In this document: positions 62,243 to 64,000 of the stretch, one piece after another
Layout: every line of letters starts with the position of its first letter
Numbering within the stretch: the first letter of the stretch is position 1
Source: Sphingomonas cavernae
Lineage (GTDB): Bacteria; Pseudomonadota; Alphaproteobacteria; Sphingomonadales; Sphingomonadaceae
Assembly: GCF_003590775.1 (NCBI RefSeq)
Contig: NZ_QYUM01000003.1
Coordinates: 1,056,501-1,120,500 of the forward strand
Direction of reading: 5' to 3'
DNA: 64,000 nucleotides
Notes under the pieces: model-generated
Database searches by the model: none
What the model saw: the letters and a program-made list of their open reading frames with translations, nothing else
Told to the model about the DNA's origin: nothing
Made by a program: the position numbers and the translations under genes

Positions 62243-63598
62243 TTATTGATAATCGACCACCGCATCGCGTCGCAGGTCGCGCAGATAGCGCTGGGCGCGC
62301 CGGTTGATCCGCTCGTCCTCGAGTTGCGCCATGATCCGGTCGAACGACGGGCCGTTGGCCGATTCGGGATCGTCGCGGCCGCACAGGACGAGCACGCGCA
62401 CGCCCTCTTCGAGCGATCCGAATGGCTGCGTCGTCTGGCCGACCTGCAGGTTGAGCAGGATGTCCTGAAGCTGCGGGGGCAGGTCACGCACGCGGACCTG
62501 GTCATTGTCGACAATCTCGGCGCTCAGCGAATCGGCGATCGGCTTGGCGGTGCCGCATCCCGTGATCTTCCTGGTTTCCTCGGCAAACTTCGCGACCTGC
62601 GGCCCCGCCTGCGTCTGGGTCATGCCCTTGGGGAAGCTGATCGCGAGCTGCTTCAGGCTGAGCACTGCGTCACGCGGATCGGCGGTGAGCACCTGGCGCT
62701 CGTCGATCAGCAACAGGATCGAAACGCCGCCGGGAACCGGGATCGGGCCGGCGACCTGGCCGACGCGCATCGTCGGCGCGACCTCGGCAAGGGCATCGGG
62801 CAACTGACCCGCACGGATCCAGCCCAGATCGCCGCCGACTGCGGCGGTCGAAGCCTCGGAGAACTGGCGCGCATAGGCCTGGAAGGAACCGCCCTGCTGG
62901 AGCTGCTGCAGGATGCGCTGCCCGTTCTGCATCGTTTCCTGCATCGTCTCGGGCGTGCCCGACAGGAAGATCTCACCCAGGCGAAATTCCTTCGCGCCCT
63001 TGGATGCGTTGAGCCGGTCTATGATCGACTGCACCTCTTCCTGGCCGACATTGACGAATGGCGTGATCTTGCGGCCGAGCACGCGCTGCCAGGCAAGTTC
63101 ACCTTCGATCTGGCGCTTGATCGAGCGCGCCGACGAGCCCTGATCGCGCAGATAGGCGTCCATCTGCTGCGGGGTGCGCTTGAAGTTTTGCGCCACCGCG
63201 GCATAGCGCTGGTTGACCTCTTCGGGCTTCACCTCGACCTCGGCCGCCTTGGCTTCCTGGATCTGGAGCGTTTCGTCGATCAGGTTGCGCAGCACCTGCA
63301 GCCGCAGCCGCTGGCGTTCCTCGTCGCTGACGCGACCCTGATTGGCCAGCAGGACGAGCGCCAGGCGATGATCAACATCGGTTGAGGTGATGATCTCGCC
63401 GTTGACGATCGCGGTCGCCTTGTAGACGTTGGGATCGCTCTTGCCGAAAACCGTCATATTTTGAGGCAGGTTCAGCTTGGTTGCAGGAGCGTCCGCAGCA
63501 TCCCCCACGGTCTGCTGCGCTACGGCGGCGCCGGCGATCAACGCCCCCGCCAGAAACAGGCCGGCACGCATCTTTTTGCCGGAAATTCGTGCCATCAT
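62243..63598 (-). CDS. surA: SurA-like periplasmic peptidyl-prolyl isomerase chaperone
   Basis: A 451-residue exported protein with a signal peptide (LFLAGALIAGAAVAQ). The SurA N-domain begins ATAIVNGEIITSTDVDHRLAL and is followed by a PPIC-type domain (EFRLGEIFLSGTPE, GGDLGWIRAGQLPDAL) and a second half near DLPPQLQDILLNL. It escorts outer-membrane proteins such as LptD, encoded just upstream. ATG at 63598 is favoured (GGAG 11 bases before) over GTG at 63610. Confidence 0.92.
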   Translation of the reverse strand: MMARISGKKMRAGLFLAGALIAGAAVAQQTVGDAADAPATKLNLPQNMTVFGKSDPNVYKATAIVNGEIITSTDVDHRLALVLLANQGRVSDEERQRLRLQVLRNLIDETLQIQEAKAAEVEVKPEEVNQRYAAVAQNFKRTPQQMDAYLRDQGSSARSIKRQIEGELAWQRVLGRKITPFVNVGQEEVQSIIDRLNASKGAKEFRLGEIFLSGTPETMQETMQNGQRILQQLQQGGSFQAYARQFSEASTAAVGGDLGWIRAGQLPDALAEVAPTMRVGQVAGPIPVPGGVSILLLIDERQVLTADPRDAVLSLKQLAISFPKGMTQTQAGPQVAKFAEETRKITGCGTAKPIADSLSAEIVDNDQVRVRDLPPQLQDILLNLQVGQTTQPFGSLEEGVRVLVLCGRDDPESANGPSFDRIMAQLEDERINRRAQRYLRDLRRDAVVDYQ

Positions 63599-63661
63599 CC
63601 TGTGGCTCACTCCAATATCTGATCTTGCGCCGTATATGCTACGCCGCGACTGAACGAAGGC

Positions 63662-64000
63662 TTACAGGCCCAGTTGCTTGAAAGCTACCCGGAACAGATA
63701 GGTGTTCCCTCGTCGCACGTCACCCGTCGACTCATAGTCACGCCGCCAGGTCACGCCAAGCTCGAGGCATTCGTCCTCATAGGCCAGCCCGAGCCGGTGG
63801 CGCACGGGTTCATAGCCATCGGCCAGCGACAGCGGATCCTCCTGCTTGTTCGTCAGGTCGATCGTCGCCGACCCGAAAACCGACCAATAGCGTGCGAACG
63901 CCACGCGGCCGCCGAGGCGGATTTCCTCGCGGTCGCGCAGATCTTCCAGCGTGTCGTCGACGTCGCGGTTGAGCCGCAGATAGCCGATCATCGCATAGGT
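63662..64000 (-). CDS. lptD: LPS-assembly protein LptD, C-terminal fragment
   Basis: At least 113 residues from the C-terminus; the gene runs past the window. The barrel strands are seen: YLRLNRDVDDTLEDLRDREEIRLGGRVAF, SATIDLTNKQEDPLSL, RHRLGLAYEDECLELGVTWRRDYES, and the end YLFRVAFKQLGL. Cys in EDECLELG corresponds to a disulfide Cys of LptD. It inserts LPS in the outer membrane. Its position ahead of surA-pdxA-rsmA confirms the call. Confidence 0.9.
   Translation of the reverse strand, partial: TYAMIGYLRLNRDVDDTLEDLRDREEIRLGGRVAFARYWSVFGSATIDLTNKQEDPLSLADGYEPVRHRLGLAYEDECLELGVTWRRDYESTGDVRRGNTYLFRVAFKQLGL

Overview
This window looks like chromosomal DNA of a GC-rich alphaproteobacterium, most likely in the Sphingomonadales (Sphingomonas/Sphingopyxis type). 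The evidence is a large TonB-dependent receptor with sphingomonad-style processed peptidases and amidohydrolases, an S16 protein with a long Ala/Glu tail, a DivL-type tyrosine 'kinase', AmgK/MurU cell-wall recycling, and many short palindromic intergenic repeats. The genus call is inference; no rRNA is present.

Layout. 1-3 kb: end of an EamA transporter, a peptidoglycan amidase, a DUF983 protein, RNase P RNA, a J-domain protein overlapping a small 2Fe-2S protein. 3-5.8 kb: Crp/Fnr regulator, small proteins, a putative outer-membrane channel, SufE. 5.9-9.9 kb: an enlarged phage-shock (Psp) locus. pspF is divergent from a minus-strand operon holding a 49-residue exported peptide, pspA, pspB, pspC and four further small membrane-anchored coiled-coil proteins, behind a clear sigma-54 promoter. 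10-11.3 kb: TPR protein and Fe-superoxide dismutase. 11.4-15.2 kb: dapF-mtaB-ftsY-yciB operon with 4-bp overlaps between genes; mtaB carries an in-frame palindromic repeat. 15.2-17.4 kb: DUF924 protein and a GGDEF-EAL protein. 17.6-22.3 kb: ffh-rpsP-rimM-[vapB-vapC-membrane protein]-trmD-rplS, a core translation operon invaded by a toxin-antitoxin cassette. 22.6-31.9 kb: dipeptidyl peptidase, FMN reductase, DUF2189 membrane protein, asd, and a marR-emrA-emrB efflux operon with a DUF2238 remnant and an isomerase beside it. 32-41.9 kb: an orphan acidic protein, hydrolase, M2 dipeptidase, diguanylate cyclase, AMP nucleosidase, peroxiredoxin, YqgE and ahcY. 42-48.7 kb: a TonB receptor divergent from a propeller-amidohydrolase fusion. 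48.9-60.3 kb: divL-tsaE-amgK-murU-addB-addA with short overlaps, then trxA. 60.4-64 kb: the classical lptD-surA-pdxA-rsmA order on the minus strand (lptD cut by the window edge).

The most unusual parts are (i) the Psp operon, where PspB, PspC and four extra proteins share one C-terminal coiled-coil signature, (ii) the palindromic element translated inside MtaB, and (iii) the VapBC cassette seamlessly overlapping rimM and trmD. All functional statements rest on reading the translated sequences; no database search was run.
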